Positions 25,477 to 33,886 of a DNA stretch of 64,000 nt are shown in pieces; position 1 is the stretch's first letter; each line of letters begins with the position of its first letter. The stretch spans positions 62,001 through 126,000 of the forward strand of contig QQUJ01000023.1 of NCBI GenBank assembly GCA_008501635.1. The letters are read 5' to 3'. Made by a program: the position numbers and the translations under genes. Below the pieces are notes generated by a model that had not been told where the DNA came from, ran no database searches, and was given only the letters and a program-made list of their open reading frames with translations. This DNA comes from Pseudomonadota bacterium. Its GTDB lineage: Bacteria; Pseudomonadota; Gammaproteobacteria; QQUJ01.

Positions 25477-26652
25477 TTATTTTCCGCGCCTGGATCGTCG
25501 TGCCCGTTGTGGTGCGGGATCGCTGTACCCGGTCGCGTCACGCAACGCGGCGATATGCGCGATGAGCGGCCTGAGAGTGGGAGTGAGTTTGCTCTGCAGC
25601 AAACTACCCGAGGCGGTGCTGCGCGCAAAAAGTTCGAGAAATATGCGCTCGCTGACGCCCGCCAGTATGAACAATGAAGTCACCAGCGGCGCAAGGTCGG
25701 AATGGTGCTCGGCCACTTCCCGATACGGGGAAGATCCCGTACCCGTTACGGCGTTCACGGCATCGGCGACGATCTCCTGCAGATCGCGGCTGGCGACATC
25801 GCGATCGACCAGACCGAGATAGTCGCCCAGGACATTGGCCCCCGCGCAGACGACGCTCTGATCTACAGCGTGCTGCAGCAGCGCCTGACTTTCACGCAGA
25901 AAGGTTTGTCCCTGGGCGTCGAGCAATCGATACAGCGTTGCGGCCACCGCATTGCCTTGCTGTCGCAACGTCTGCAACACTTCGCCGTGGGTTTCGAGCA
26001 GTGGATGCGGCGGTTCGGGTTCGGGAAGACGATCCGCCGCCCCTTGCAGAAATCCGACCCGATACTGCGGTTTGCTTTCGCGCCGCGACCACAACCGGGT
26101 GACCGCCGCCGGATTCAGCAACCCCGGGCGCAACAATTGGCGCACCGTCTCCATCTCCGCCTCCGGGTCGTTCTCGAAAGCCAGATGATCCACCAGATAC
26201 TCGGCCAGGCGACAGCCCAACGGGCCCGCTTCACGCATCGCAGCCAACAGCGTGCGCGCCACTTCCGGCGACGGATCCGCCCACCACGCCAACTCGGCGA
26301 GCCCGGCCTCGAGATCCGGCAAGCGGGCAACAGCACGCACCGCCTCGGGTTCACCGAGTTTCAACAACTGCCGCGCCTTGATGCCCGACAGTGCGCCACT
26401 GTCGCTCCAGCGCTTGATGTAGACCGGAAACCCCGATGGCTGGCCGAGCACGATCTCCGACAACAGACAACGCACATTGTGCAGATAGCGGTACTCCGCG
26501 CCGCGCGGATGGAGCTGCACCGTCCACTCACGATCACCCGCCCGACCCAACACGCACATGGCGCCCTCGTCGACACGCACCGCGTCCACCTGCGCCATCA
26601 GCACGCTGAGCCGCAGATGGTCTTCGCTGGTCAGTTCACTTGAAGTACTCAT
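25477..26652 (-). CDS. DsrS-like conserved protein
   Basis: 391 residues, soluble, no signal peptide. The opening EDHLRLSVLMAQVDAVRVDE, then YLHNVRCLLSEIVLGQPSGF and PVYIKRWSDSGAL, and LLKLGEPEAVRAVA with LAWWADPSPEVARTLL closely resemble, from memory, DsrS proteins of sulfur-oxidising gammaproteobacteria. DsrS is a cytoplasmic protein of uncertain role encoded at the end of some dsr operons. A basic tail (QRARRSRRGK) ends the protein. No dsrAB or other sulfur genes are in this window, so it would be a detached copy. The remote possibility is an unrelated HEAT-like helical protein. It is followed on the same strand by the DUF898 gene, 79 bases on. Confidence 0.6.
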   Translation of the reverse strand: MSTSSELTSEDHLRLSVLMAQVDAVRVDEGAMCVLGRAGDREWTVQLHPRGAEYRYLHNVRCLLSEIVLGQPSGFPVYIKRWSDSGALSGIKARQLLKLGEPEAVRAVARLPDLEAGLAELAWWADPSPEVARTLLAAMREAGPLGCRLAEYLVDHLAFENDPEAEMETVRQLLRPGLLNPAAVTRLWSRRESKPQYRVGFLQGAADRLPEPEPPHPLLETHGEVLQTLRQQGNAVAATLYRLLDAQGQTFLRESQALLQHAVDQSVVCAGANVLGDYLGLVDRDVASRDLQEIVADAVNAVTGTGSSPYREVAEHHSDLAPLVTSLFILAGVSERIFLELFARSTASGSLLQSKLTPTLRPLIAHIAALRDATGYSDPAPQRARRSRRGK

Positions 26653-26664
26653 GCTTCAGCCAAT

Positions 26665-26737
26665 GTAGGTCGGGTTGGCGAAGCGTAACCCGACACACCC
26701 TTCATTCGTCGGGTTATGCTTCGCCAACCCGACCTGC
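26665..26737. repeat. Inverted repeat (GTAGGTCGGGTTGGCGAAGC type)
   Basis: The 30-base arm at 26665-26694, starting GTAGGTCGGGTTGGCGAAGC, is repeated in inverse at 26708-26737 with one or two mismatches around a 13-base loop. It is a dispersed intergenic hairpin seen in many proteobacteria. It lies between the VWA gene's end and the DsrS-like gene's start, where its RNA could act as a stem-loop between the two transcripts. Confidence 0.9.
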
Positions 26738-26743
26738 GTTTAC

Positions 26744-27943
26744 TCAATTGAGCTGTATGCGTTCACCCCAGGGCACCGATGCGGCGCCCTTCACCAACCA
26801 CACCACCGGGTACTCGGGCGGTGTCGCAGGAAATTCTCCGCGGGCGTCGGTGAAGTAGATCAGCAGATCGGGGCGGTGCCCTTGCTCGTTGAGCCAGCGA
26901 AAGACGGGGCAAAACGAAGTACCACCACCGCCCGCCACTGTTTCGGGTAGCGCCAGCGCCTCCCACACCTCGTACACCCAGGGCCCGGCACCGGCCAGTT
27001 CGTTATCGCAGGCGTGCAGCGTGATGCGCGCGCTCACCTGGCCCTTGAGCGCATTGAGCTCGGCAACGAACTCGTTCAGCTCGGCGGCGGTAATGGATCC
27101 ACTGGTATCGATCACCGCGACGACGTCGATCTGATGACTGCGCAGGGTGGGCAGGATCGCCGCCCCTTCACGCCGCGCGGGTCGGGCGTAACTGTAGTCC
27201 TCGCGTCCCGCCGCCTGCAGGTAGCGGGCGAGCAGCGCACGCCACGGCAGACGCGGTTGGATCAGCCGATCGACATAGCGGGCCATCGTCGGGCTCAGAC
27301 GTCCGGCCTGCAACGCCTGTTGAGCGGCCGTGGCCAGATGCTGGCGCCACTGCGCGGCGAGGCGTTCGCGCTCGTCGTGATCGGGTGGTGAAGGCGCTGT
27401 CTGCCGCCCGCCGCCGGGTGGCGGTTCCCCCTCCCCGGCTTGTGGCGACTGGCTGCCCTCCGCCCCGCCGCCCCCCTGGCCCTGGTCGGTCGAATCCTGA
27501 TCATAGAGGTGCTGGTCCAGCGTCTCCTGATCATCGTTGTCGTCGAGACAGGGATAGATCTCTTCGGCCGTCATGCCGGCGAACGCATCCAGCGCCAGGG
27601 TGCCGGGCGGCGCTTTCAACCCTTCGGCCTGTAGCAACGGATTGATGGCGAAATCGCAGGCCAGATCCCAGCGGCTGCGGTTGCGATGCTGGCGGCGATG
27701 GAAGTGACCCAACGCGCAATGCAGCGCTTCGTGCGCGAGCACGAACTCGGTCTCACCGCCGGTGAGATCGGCGAGATAGTCACTGTTGAAATAGATGGCG
27801 CGGGCATCGGTGGCGCTGGTCTTGCACCACCTGGGATCGCCTGCGCGTAACGGCAGGCGCAGCGTGAGCGCCCCAAGAAACGGGTGATCGAGGATCAGGC
27901 GGGCGCGCGCCGCGGTCAGCTTGTCGTGCAGCTCGGGGGTCAT
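26744..27943 (-). CDS. VWA-like/DUF2201 protein with HExxH motif, partner of MoxR ATPase
   Basis: 399 residues, starting at MTPELHDKL with its ATG overlapping the MoxR stop by four bases (ATGA). The N-terminal DUF2201 domain carries LAHEALHCALGHFHRR near residue 70, an HExxH zinc-metallopeptidase-like motif. A Gly/Gln/Pro-rich acidic linker (about 150-200) follows. A VWA-like domain has VVAVIDTSGSI (MIDAS) near residue 278 and GGGGTSFCPVFRWL further on. Such proteins work with MoxR AAA+ ATPases as metal-insertion or protein-remodelling chaperones. Whether the HExxH is proteolytically active is unknown. Confidence 0.88.
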   Translation of the reverse strand: MTPELHDKLTAARARLILDHPFLGALTLRLPLRAGDPRWCKTSATDARAIYFNSDYLADLTGGETEFVLAHEALHCALGHFHRRQHRNRSRWDLACDFAINPLLQAEGLKAPPGTLALDAFAGMTAEEIYPCLDDNDDQETLDQHLYDQDSTDQGQGGGGAEGSQSPQAGEGEPPPGGGRQTAPSPPDHDERERLAAQWRQHLATAAQQALQAGRLSPTMARYVDRLIQPRLPWRALLARYLQAAGREDYSYARPARREGAAILPTLRSHQIDVVAVIDTSGSITAAELNEFVAELNALKGQVSARITLHACDNELAGAGPWVYEVWEALALPETVAGGGGTSFCPVFRWLNEQGHRPDLLIYFTDARGEFPATPPEYPVVWLVKGAASVPWGERIQLN

Positions 27944-28986
27944 GCCTCGGCGTCGGAGAGGATGACGTGCCCGACATCCTGCGCCCACTCTTTGAATTGC
28001 GGCAGCTGGCAGATCTGGGGTCCCACCGTGCGGTGCAGATCCACCACCAGCATCACCCCCATCTCGCGCAGCGGAAAGCGCCGCGCGTAATCCAGCAAGT
28101 GGCCGTTGAGGCGCGCCGAGTCGGCGCTCGCGCGCGCCGCCAGCGCGCGCTTGACCAGGGCGGTGGCGACCGCGTACTGCAGATCCACCCCGTCGGGGAC
28201 CTCCGCGGATTCGCCGCGGGCAATGGCCTCGACATCGGGCATCTGCGCCAGACTGCGCAGAAAGGCCGCCAGCTCGAGCCCCGCCGCTTCGCCGACGCAG
28301 GCCTGCAGCGCGCCGGTCAGCAGGTCGCCGTCGAATTTCTGCAACGCGCGATGGGCGAACTCCCAGGTGCGCGGCGAGGGGAAGGCGGTCGGGTTGTGGG
28401 CGGGATCGAAGTCGAAGAGCAGGTCGGGCCGGAAACGCAGAAAGGCGATCAGGCGTTCGTCGATGTCACTGGCGTAGGCCCACGCCACCCAATCGTCGAG
28501 ATGGGGTTCCACCTCCAGATGCGCAAAACGGTTGGCCAGCGGGGCGGGCATCACGTAGGTGACCGCCCGATCCCCCTGCCGGTTGCCTGCCGCGAAGATG
28601 GCCCAACCCGCGGGGACCTGATACTCCCCCAGTCGCCGATCGAGAATGAGCTGATAGGCCGCCGCCGATACCGAGGGCGGCGCGGCGTTGACCTCGTCGA
28701 GAAACAGGATGCCGCGCGCACCTTGACGAGCACTGTCGGGCAGCAGTGCGGGTATCGCCCACTCCACCCGCTCCTCGACCCGGAACGGGATGCCACGCAG
28801 ATCGGAAGGCTCCAGTTGCGAAAGCCGCAGATCGATCACCGGCACCCCATGACGCTCGGCCACCTGACGCACCATATCCGATTTACCGATCCCCGGCGGC
28901 CCCCACAGCATCACCGGTGTGTGGTGGCCCTCGGCCGCGCTGAGAAACTCCCGTTCCAGGATCTGTTGCACCTGTGAATGCCGCAT
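27940..28986 (-). CDS. MoxR-family AAA+ ATPase
   Basis: 348 residues with Walker A WGPPGIGKSDMVRQ near residue 30, Walker B GILFLDEVNAA near residue 95, sensor 1 FAAGNR and a MoxR-type sensor region. There is no signal peptide. The family assembles into hexamers and remodels partner proteins together with VWA proteins; the partner here is encoded immediately downstream with a four-base overlap. The ATG is preceded by GGGGATAACA. Length and motif order are normal. The pair sits upstream of the DsrS-like gene, so the true target may be among the neighbours. Confidence 0.9.
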   Translation of the reverse strand: MRHSQVQQILEREFLSAAEGHHTPVMLWGPPGIGKSDMVRQVAERHGVPVIDLRLSQLEPSDLRGIPFRVEERVEWAIPALLPDSARQGARGILFLDEVNAAPPSVSAAAYQLILDRRLGEYQVPAGWAIFAAGNRQGDRAVTYVMPAPLANRFAHLEVEPHLDDWVAWAYASDIDERLIAFLRFRPDLLFDFDPAHNPTAFPSPRTWEFAHRALQKFDGDLLTGALQACVGEAAGLELAAFLRSLAQMPDVEAIARGESAEVPDGVDLQYAVATALVKRALAARASADSARLNGHLLDYARRFPLREMGVMLVVDLHRTVGPQICQLPQFKEWAQDVGHVILSDAEA

Positions 28987-29130
28987 TGTTATCCCCGTCC
29001 AAGCCAGTCAACTATTTTAGTTTGACGAAGCCTGGCGGCAGGAATCAACCCAAGCGGGCCGTTCTATCTCGGGTGGGATAGTGTTTGAAGAAGGATCCCG
29101 GCAGGTTGGCGATGGCGGCGGCGGTGTAAA

Positions 29131-29898
29131 TCACCGCGCCTTGACTACGCTCTTCACACCCGCGCGTTTAAGCTGGGCAAGCTTTTCCGCGCTGGCACTG
29201 GCACCGGTGACCAGGGTATCGATTTGCCCGCAGGTGCAGAACCGCACCTGGCTGGAGACGCAGAGCTTGGCATGATCGGCCAGCATGATCAGTTTCGCCG
29301 ACTGCTCGATCATGGCCCGCGCCACCTCCGCCTCGTGCAAATCGTAATTGCCCGCGCCGCCCTCGGGATGGAGGGCGACCGGCGAAACCACCGCGACATC
29401 GGTGCGAAACCGCGCAATCTCCGAGAGCGTCAGTTCCCCGTAGGTCCCCGGCACATCGGTCACGATGCGCCCGCCGAGCAGCAGGACACTGGTGCCCGAC
29501 TCCGCGCGGCGCAGCGTGGTTGCGATATCGAAGGAGTTGGTGACGACCGAGATGCCCGAGACCTTGGCCAGTTCGGCGGCGAACACCGAGGTCGTGGTGC
29601 CGGCATCGACGAACAGGCTCTGCCCCGGCTTGATCAGGCGGGCGGCTGCCTTGGCGATGGCGATCTTCTCGTCCCGATGGGCGGCCATGCGCTTCCTGAA
29701 CGGCTCCTCCGGCGCCGGGCCGGGCAGCACGACGCCACCGTGGACACGCCGCAGCAAGCCCGCATTCTCCAACTCCATGAGGTCGCGGCGCACGGTCTCG
29801 CGCGAGACCTCGAGCTCCCGGCTCAGTGCATCCGTGGTCACCTGCTGGCGCGCCGCCAGTAGCGCGAGGATCTTCTGATGTCGATTTTGCGACCACAT
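29131..29898 (-). CDS. DeoR/GlpR-family transcriptional regulator
   Basis: 255 residues. The N-terminal winged helix-turn-helix reads QVTTDALSRELEVSRETVRRD followed by LRRVHGGVVLPG, the DeoR-family signature. The C-terminal DeoRC sensor domain includes LFVDAGTTTSVFAAEL and SFDIATTL, typical of sugar-phosphate-binding members. It is the last gene of the ABC operon, starting one base after the permease stop, so it is probably an autogenous regulator of the transporter. The likely inducer is a phosphorylated small molecule, which fits the adjacent inositol-monophosphatase-like gene. Confidence 0.92.
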   Translation of the reverse strand: MWSQNRHQKILALLAARQQVTTDALSRELEVSRETVRRDLMELENAGLLRRVHGGVVLPGPAPEEPFRKRMAAHRDEKIAIAKAAARLIKPGQSLFVDAGTTTSVFAAELAKVSGISVVTNSFDIATTLRRAESGTSVLLLGGRIVTDVPGTYGELTLSEIARFRTDVAVVSPVALHPEGGAGNYDLHEAEVARAMIEQSAKLIMLADHAKLCVSSQVRFCTCGQIDTLVTGASASAEKLAQLKRAGVKSVVKAR

Positions 29899-29899
29899 C

Positions 29900-31579
29900 T
29901 CAAACGGCTCTCTGCTTGCCTAAGCGGTTGACCACCGCGTTCATGGCGATCATCGCCACCCCCACGATCAGCATCACACACGTGGAGTAAGCGGCGGCCT
30001 GCGACGTGAGCCCCGCATCGTCGAGCCGCATGATGGTGACGGAGGCCACCGTCAGCGTCGGCGTGGTGAGGAAGATAATCGCGGAGAGCGTCACCATGGA
30101 GCGCATGAAGAGGAAGAAAAACACCGAAACCAGCATTGGAAAGACATACGGAGCGATCACATCCGCCGCGATGCGCAACAGGCCCGAACCGAGGCAGGCC
30201 GACGCCTCCTCCAACGCCACCGGAATCTGGCGAAAACCGGCCATCATCGTGAGAAAGCCCTGGGTGTGAAAATGATAGAAATTGCTCAACGCGAGCAGCG
30301 CCACTGTCCCATAGAGCAGATGCAGCGGCGTATCCAGTGAATTGAACGCGAAGACATACGACAAGCCAAGCACCATCCCCGGCACCGCTGCCGGCAGCAT
30401 GGAGAGGAAATGAAGCAGCTTGGCGATGCCCCTCGGCATGCGCCGGATCCCCATGCCCAGTAGAAACAGCGCAACCACGCCACCCACCGCAGCCAGCAAC
30501 GAGACCTCGATAGTGGTCCACAAGGGTGAGTAGCCGCCAGCCAGCGTGATGTCGTAGTGCTTGAAGGTGAGATCGAACCGGTAGGGCCAGAGTCTGACGA
30601 AACTGGCGTAGACCACGATGGCGATGACACTGGCGGTGGCGGCGGCGATCAGATACGAGGCGATCGCCATGGGCACATCGCGCGCGGCGCGAAAGCTCGG
30701 CACGAAGGGCACGGCGCTCTCCGACTGTGCACCGAACTGCCGTTTCTCGGCGAGTCGTTCGATGTAATAGGAGATCACCGTCGGCAGCAGCAGCAGGATA
30801 CCCACCACCGCACCCAGGTTGAAGTTCATCTGGCCGATCACCTGACTGTAGATCTCGGTGGCCAGCACCGAGTAGTCGCCGCCAATCACCGCCGCATTGC
30901 CGAAATCAGTGATGGTGACCGTGAAGGCGACGAAGGCCGCGCCGAGGATGCCAAACCTGGCGTTGGGCAGGGTGATATCCAGAAACTGCCGCCACGGCGA
31001 CGCGCCTATCACCTCCGCCGCCTCGTAGGTGCGCGCATCGGAGAGCGAGAGCGTCGCGCCGATGATCATCACCACCTGCGGCAGGGCGTAAAAAACGTTG
31101 GCAAGCAGCAGCCCCCAGAACCCGTAGATGTCGAGCTCCAGACCGAACCAATTGTTGATCAACCCGTTGCGGCCGAGGAGAAAGATCAGACCCAGGCCCT
31201 GCACCAGCGAGGGCGCCAGTAACGGCAGCACGATGGCGGCACGGATCAGCGTCTTGCCGCGAAACGAACAGCGGTGGGTGCCATGCGCGATGACAAAGCC
31301 CAGCAGCAGGCTGATCGCGGTGGTGGAAAGCCCCATCTCCAGGCTGTGCCCGGTGGCACGCCAGAAACCCTTGGAGGAGAGGATCTCCAGGTAATTACCG
31401 ATACCGTAACCCCCATCCGCCTCGGTGATGGAGCGCAGAAATACCTGCGACAGGGGGTAGACAAAGAACGCCAGCAATCCCAGCACCGGAACCACGACGC
31501 ACGCTGCAATGAGGAGTCGGTCACCGTCCCATCCGCGCCTGCGTGCGACCGGGACAACCGCCTTTTCAACCACGCTCAT
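29900..31579 (-). CDS. ABC transporter permease, double-length (2-aminoethylphosphonate/iron/sugar-phosphate type)
   Basis: 559 residues, two fused BPD_transp_1 domains with about twelve membrane helices in all. EAA loops are visible (EAAEVIGASPWRQFLDITLP in the first half, EEASACLGSGLLRIAADVI in the second). The arrangement is that of FbpB, AfuB and the putative 2-aminoethylphosphonate permease family. The ATG overlaps the ATPase stop by one base (TGATG), giving tight coupling. It forms the membrane channel that receives substrate from the binding protein encoded at 33721. Which anion is carried cannot be fixed by sequence. Confidence 0.9.
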   Translation of the reverse strand: MSVVEKAVVPVARRRGWDGDRLLIAACVVVPVLGLLAFFVYPLSQVFLRSITEADGGYGIGNYLEILSSKGFWRATGHSLEMGLSTTAISLLLGFVIAHGTHRCSFRGKTLIRAAIVLPLLAPSLVQGLGLIFLLGRNGLINNWFGLELDIYGFWGLLLANVFYALPQVVMIIGATLSLSDARTYEAAEVIGASPWRQFLDITLPNARFGILGAAFVAFTVTITDFGNAAVIGGDYSVLATEIYSQVIGQMNFNLGAVVGILLLLPTVISYYIERLAEKRQFGAQSESAVPFVPSFRAARDVPMAIASYLIAAATASVIAIVVYASFVRLWPYRFDLTFKHYDITLAGGYSPLWTTIEVSLLAAVGGVVALFLLGMGIRRMPRGIAKLLHFLSMLPAAVPGMVLGLSYVFAFNSLDTPLHLLYGTVALLALSNFYHFHTQGFLTMMAGFRQIPVALEEASACLGSGLLRIAADVIAPYVFPMLVSVFFFLFMRSMVTLSAIIFLTTPTLTVASVTIMRLDDAGLTSQAAAYSTCVMLIVGVAMIAMNAVVNRLGKQRAV

Positions 31580-32607
31580 CAGCCACCGCTGGCCCGGGTC
31601 TCGGTCCTCACCCAGGAGCAGTCTTCCGGTCGGATATCGAGCCGCACCGGCTGCCCGACGGTGATTTCCATGCGTCCGTGCGCCTCGATCAGGAGATCGC
31701 CCGCGGGACAGTCCACCCTGATACGGCTGACATTCCCCAGGAAGGAGATGTCCTTCACTACCGCGTGACCCGTGGGATCGGGAGCGAGGGCAATCTGTTC
31801 GGGCCGGATACAGGCGACATAGGCGTGATCGTCGCCGGTGGGGCGATGCGCCATCAGGGCAGGCATGCACTCGCGTATCGACGGAGTCTGAATGAGATTG
31901 CTGACCCCCATGAAGTCGGCGACGAAATGGGTCGCCGGGCGCAGGTAGAGATCCTCCGGCGTACCACTCTGCTCCACCCGGCCATCCTTCATGCAGATGA
32001 TGCGGTCCGCCAGCAGCATTGCCTCTTCCTGATCATGGGTCACCATCAGCGTCGGAATGCCCAGGGATCGCTGCAGTTCGCGGATCTCGATCCGCAGCTC
32101 CGCCCGCACCTTGGCATCCAGGGCGGAGAGCGGTTCGTCGAGCAACAGCAGAAGCGGATCCACCGCAATGGCGCGCGCCAGGGCAATGCGCTGCTGCTGC
32201 CCACCCGAGAGTTGGCGCGGAAACCGGTCGGCCAGTTCCGGGAGCTTGATGGTCTCCAACAGGCCATCGACGCGCGCGGCGATGTCCGCTTTGGTCGCAC
32301 CGCGAATTTTCAGACCATAGCCGATGTTCTCGCTGACGGTCATGTTGGGGAACAACGAGTAGGACTGAAACACAATGCCGAAGCCGCGCTTGCGCGCGGG
32401 CAGGCCGGCGAGATCCTCGCCCTGCAGGCGAACCGATCCCGAGTCGTGATCAGTCAATCCGGCGATGATGCGCAGCAGGGTGGTTTTGCCACAGCCGCTG
32501 GGACCCAGCAGGCAGACGAACTCGTGACGCTCCAACTGGAAAGAGACGTTTTCCAGCGCGGTGAAATCGCCGAAGGTTTTCGTCAGATCATGAACGTCGA
32601 GATACAT
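31579..32607 (-). CDS. ABC transporter ATP-binding protein (PotA/FbpC/PhnT type)
   Basis: 342 residues starting at MYLDVHDLTK; the longer upstream frame runs through a stem-loop and is rejected. Walker A GPSGCGKTTLL, Q-loop VFQSYSLFPN, signature LSGGQQQRIALARA and Walker B LLLLDEPLSALD are all intact. The C-terminal ~100 residues are a TOBE-like regulatory domain (RPEQIALAPD). It powers uptake by the fused permease encoded directly downstream. A stem-loop separates it from the binding-protein gene. Confidence 0.93.
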   Translation of the reverse strand: MYLDVHDLTKTFGDFTALENVSFQLERHEFVCLLGPSGCGKTTLLRIIAGLTDHDSGSVRLQGEDLAGLPARKRGFGIVFQSYSLFPNMTVSENIGYGLKIRGATKADIAARVDGLLETIKLPELADRFPRQLSGGQQQRIALARAIAVDPLLLLLDEPLSALDAKVRAELRIEIRELQRSLGIPTLMVTHDQEEAMLLADRIICMKDGRVEQSGTPEDLYLRPATHFVADFMGVSNLIQTPSIRECMPALMAHRPTGDDHAYVACIRPEQIALAPDPTGHAVVKDISFLGNVSRIRVDCPAGDLLIEAHGRMEITVGQPVRLDIRPEDCSWVRTETRASGG

Positions 32608-32658
32608 TCTGACTGGTCCTTTTGGCACCCGCAGAACACCGGGGGGTGCTGCAGGAAA

Positions 32659-32694
32659 CCGGCGGGCGACTCCACCTGCCAGAGTGCCCGCCGG
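32659..32694 (-). terminator. Intra-operon stem-loop after the binding-protein gene
   Basis: CCGGCGGGC pairs with GCCCGCCGG across an 18-base loop, 14 bases beyond the binding-protein stop. It has no T-run. As in other ABC operons it could protect the upstream message or attenuate read-through, giving more binding protein than transporter. Confidence 0.55.
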
Positions 32695-32707
32695 AAACGC
32701 AGCTCGA

Positions 32708-33721
32708 TCAGCGACCGAACTTCTCTTTCCAGGTCTTCTTGATCTCTGTCTGCGCTTTCGCGGAGGCGGCAAAATCGATCTTTGCCAGCGCACCGCTCAG
32801 ATCCGCCGGCAGACCCGCCTTTTCCGCCGCTGCCGACGGCTTGACGCCCGGCACGGTGATCAGAGCCTTGAAAGCACCGTACAGGTCCGTTGCATCCTTG
32901 GAAAGCGTCCAGTCGAGAAACCGCTTGGCGTCGCCTTTGTTCTTGCTGGACACCATCAGCGCCGAGGCCTCCAGCTCGTAGCCGGCACCGCCCTTGGGAA
33001 TCACCATTTTCAGCGGATAGCCGCTTTCGATGGACTTCAGCGCCGTAAAGGCCAGCGAGGCTCCGACGGTGTATTCCCCGGCGCGTGCCGCCTTGCACGG
33101 CTTGGAACCCGACGAGGTGTACTGCGCCATGTTGGGATCGACGGCGGCCAGCTGTGCCCAACCCTGCTCCTCGCCCATGCCCTGGAGCAGCGAGATCACG
33201 TGCAGGTAACCGGTACCGGAAGAGTTGGGATCAGGCATCAGCACCTCGCCTTTGAAGCGCGGATCGGCCAGATCCTGCCAGCTGGTCGGCATGGGCAGCC
33301 CTTTCTGCGCCAGCCTTTCGGTGTTGACGCAGAACGCCCCCATGTACCCGGTGGGCGCGAACCAGCGCCCCTGCTGATCGCGATGGGCGGCGTTGAGCTT
33401 ATCCGCTCCCTTTGCCGCATAGGGTTCGAGCATCGCCAGGATGCGCGGATCCATCATCGCGGTAACCGCCCAGCCCCAGATCACGTCGGCCTGCGGATTC
33501 TCCGCTTCCGCCAGTATCCGTGCTCCCAGCTTGCCAGTGGATAGACGCAGCACATTTACCTTGATATCGGGCATCGCCTTGCTGGCGGCAGCAATATAGT
33601 CGGCGATCTCCTCTTCTTCGAGGGCCGTGTAGACCGTGATTTCACCGGCATGCGCCACTGTGGAGCCAACAAGGCAAACCGCAGCAGCCATAAGCGATAA
33701 CAGCCAATTGGAATTTTTCAT
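32708..33721 (-). CDS. ABC transporter substrate-binding protein (putative 2-aminoethylphosphonate or phosphorylated-compound binding)
   Basis: 337 residues. ATG with AGGAGGA upstream, a signal peptide (LLSLMAAAVCLVGSTVAHA), then GEITVYTALEEEEIADYI, which is the N-terminus of the family 1/8 iron- and phosphonate-type periplasmic proteins. NPQADVIWGWAVTAMM and YMGAFCVNTERLAQKGLP with PTSWQDLADPRFKGEVLMPDP follow the same fold, and the C-terminus is KKTWKEKFGR. The family includes iron(III), AEP and hexose-phosphate binders. Lack of the iron-binding tyrosine pair could not be confirmed by eye. It is the first gene of the four-gene operon. Confidence 0.9.
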   Translation of the reverse strand: MKNSNWLLSLMAAAVCLVGSTVAHAGEITVYTALEEEEIADYIAAASKAMPDIKVNVLRLSTGKLGARILAEAENPQADVIWGWAVTAMMDPRILAMLEPYAAKGADKLNAAHRDQQGRWFAPTGYMGAFCVNTERLAQKGLPMPTSWQDLADPRFKGEVLMPDPNSSGTGYLHVISLLQGMGEEQGWAQLAAVDPNMAQYTSSGSKPCKAARAGEYTVGASLAFTALKSIESGYPLKMVIPKGGAGYELEASALMVSSKNKGDAKRFLDWTLSKDATDLYGAFKALITVPGVKPSAAAEKAGLPADLSGALAKIDFAASAKAQTEIKKTWKEKFGR

Positions 33722-33803
33722 TGTGTCCTCCTGAGAGGTGGGTTCAGGCTCCCTGGACCTGAGGGGGGTGAGATTCCACGAACGGTTGGCACCTTGCCTC
33801 GAA

Positions 33804-33823
33804 TGTGGAATATTGTGGATTAT
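33804..33823. promoter_or_regulatory. Candidate operator: tandem 10-base repeat TGTGGAATAT/TGTGGATTAT
   Basis: In the 165-base region between the divergent binding-protein and phosphatase genes, TGTGGAATAT is directly followed by TGTGGATTAT, one helical turn apart, within an AT-rich tract (to about 33840) in otherwise GC-rich DNA. The position, upstream of an operon encoding its own DeoR-type regulator, makes it a plausible regulator site controlling both directions. This is inference from position only. Confidence 0.4.
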
Positions 33824-33886
33824 TGCATTTTTATGGTTGTTGTCTAGGGTGTCAGAAGAAGTGCAGCGAAAGGCGATCGGCCATCC

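Noticed and set aside
25674-26643. Frames of 142 and 313 codons on the plus strand opposite the DsrS-like gene
   Set aside because: They have no recognisable motif, while the minus strand encodes family-like sequence with a proper start.
32608-32793. N-terminal extension of the ABC ATPase to 32793
   Set aside because: The extension crosses the stem-loop and the end of the binding-protein gene and lacks homology; MYLDVHDLTK is the normal start of the family.
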